From Pogostemon cablin (lineage: Eukaryota > Streptophyta > Magnoliopsida > Lamiales > Lamiaceae): a stretch of DNA of 64,000 nucleotides. Every line of letters begins with the position of its first letter. Position 1 is the stretch's first letter. Positions 63,904 to 64,000 of the stretch are shown here, piece by piece. The notes under the pieces were generated by a model. The model saw nothing but the letters and a program-made list of their open reading frames with translations. It was not told where the DNA came from and did not search any database. The stretch is taken from assembly GCA_023678885.1 (NCBI GenBank), contig CM042998.1:499820-563819 (forward strand), read 5' to 3'. Position numbers and translations under genes: made by a program.

Positions 63904-64000
63904 CTGAATAACAATGATCACTTCAGTCATAAAGAAGGATAAACACACATGCATCAACCAATGTCATCAAGATATGCGACTCTTGCAGGTTTTTTTAGCT

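Noticed and set aside
1..64000. CRISPR array, bacterial operon, biosynthetic cluster or integrated virus
   Set aside because: No regularly spaced identical repeats, no operon-like spacing and no grouped pathway enzymes. The only retroviral-type sequence is the Copia remnant and one non-coding LTR element.
1..64000. tRNA or rRNA genes
   Set aside because: No complete cloverleaf with intact A and B boxes was recognised. The one tRNA-like stretch (about 30830-30925) is more likely SINE-derived.

Overview
This is a nuclear segment of a eudicot plant genome. The genes are split by GT-AG introns, the intergenic DNA is AT-rich and full of MITEs and LTR elements, and every recognisable protein is of plant type: plastid acyl-ACP desaturase, plant uS5m, BGLU42-type glucosidase, LRR-VIII receptor kinase. 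The NLR fragments look like the R1/late-blight type common in asterids, which hints at a Lamiales or Solanales species, but I cannot fix the species.

Layout, left to right. 1-8.5 kb: the 3' part of a stearoyl-ACP desaturase (+), a four-pass membrane protein (-), and an ELF9/TAT-SF1-like splicing factor (+, 14 exons). 10.6-21 kb: mitochondrial ribosomal protein uS5m (+, 8 exons) and a BGLU42-like GH1 beta-glucosidase (+, 13 exons) broken only in exon 6. 21.2-23.4 kb: two degraded NLR pieces (-). 23.6-35.7 kb: a cohesin alpha-kleisin (RAD21/SYN4-like, -, 16 exons), with a 5'-truncated Copia element in intron 13. 38.4-42.3 kb: only the first four exons of V-ATPase subunit H (-), with a complete 3-kb non-autonomous LTR retrotransposon in intron 1. 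42.5-46.7 kb: a transposon island with two long-TIR Mutator-like elements, two Stowaway-like MITEs (one nested) and one further MITE. 48.1-52.6 kb: an intact LRR receptor kinase of the HPCA1/LRR-VIII-1 type (+, 19 exons). 53.4-59.3 kb: a LETM1-type mitochondrial protein gene (-, 13 exons) with three frame-breaking lesions. 61.8-62.2 kb: a GPI-anchored nsLTP-like protein (-). 63.1-63.9 kb: the 3' exons of ribosome production factor RPF1 (-, 5' end beyond the window).

The genes do not form a pathway or cluster. The left half keeps the order desaturase - membrane protein - ELF9 - SYN4, which from memory is also the order around Arabidopsis At5g16240-At5g16270. Here it is split by an inserted block (uS5m, BGLU42-like, NLR debris). 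Three loci (BGLU42-like, VHA-H, LETM1) are broken or partial although most of their exons are pristine. That suggests recent loss after duplication, or assembly errors at some single-base sites.

I found no new multi-gene system. The most useful observations are the disabling lesions, the retrotransposon 16 bp from a splice acceptor, and several possible GC-AG introns. Exon boundaries were assigned by eye from reading-frame continuity and splice dinucleotides.
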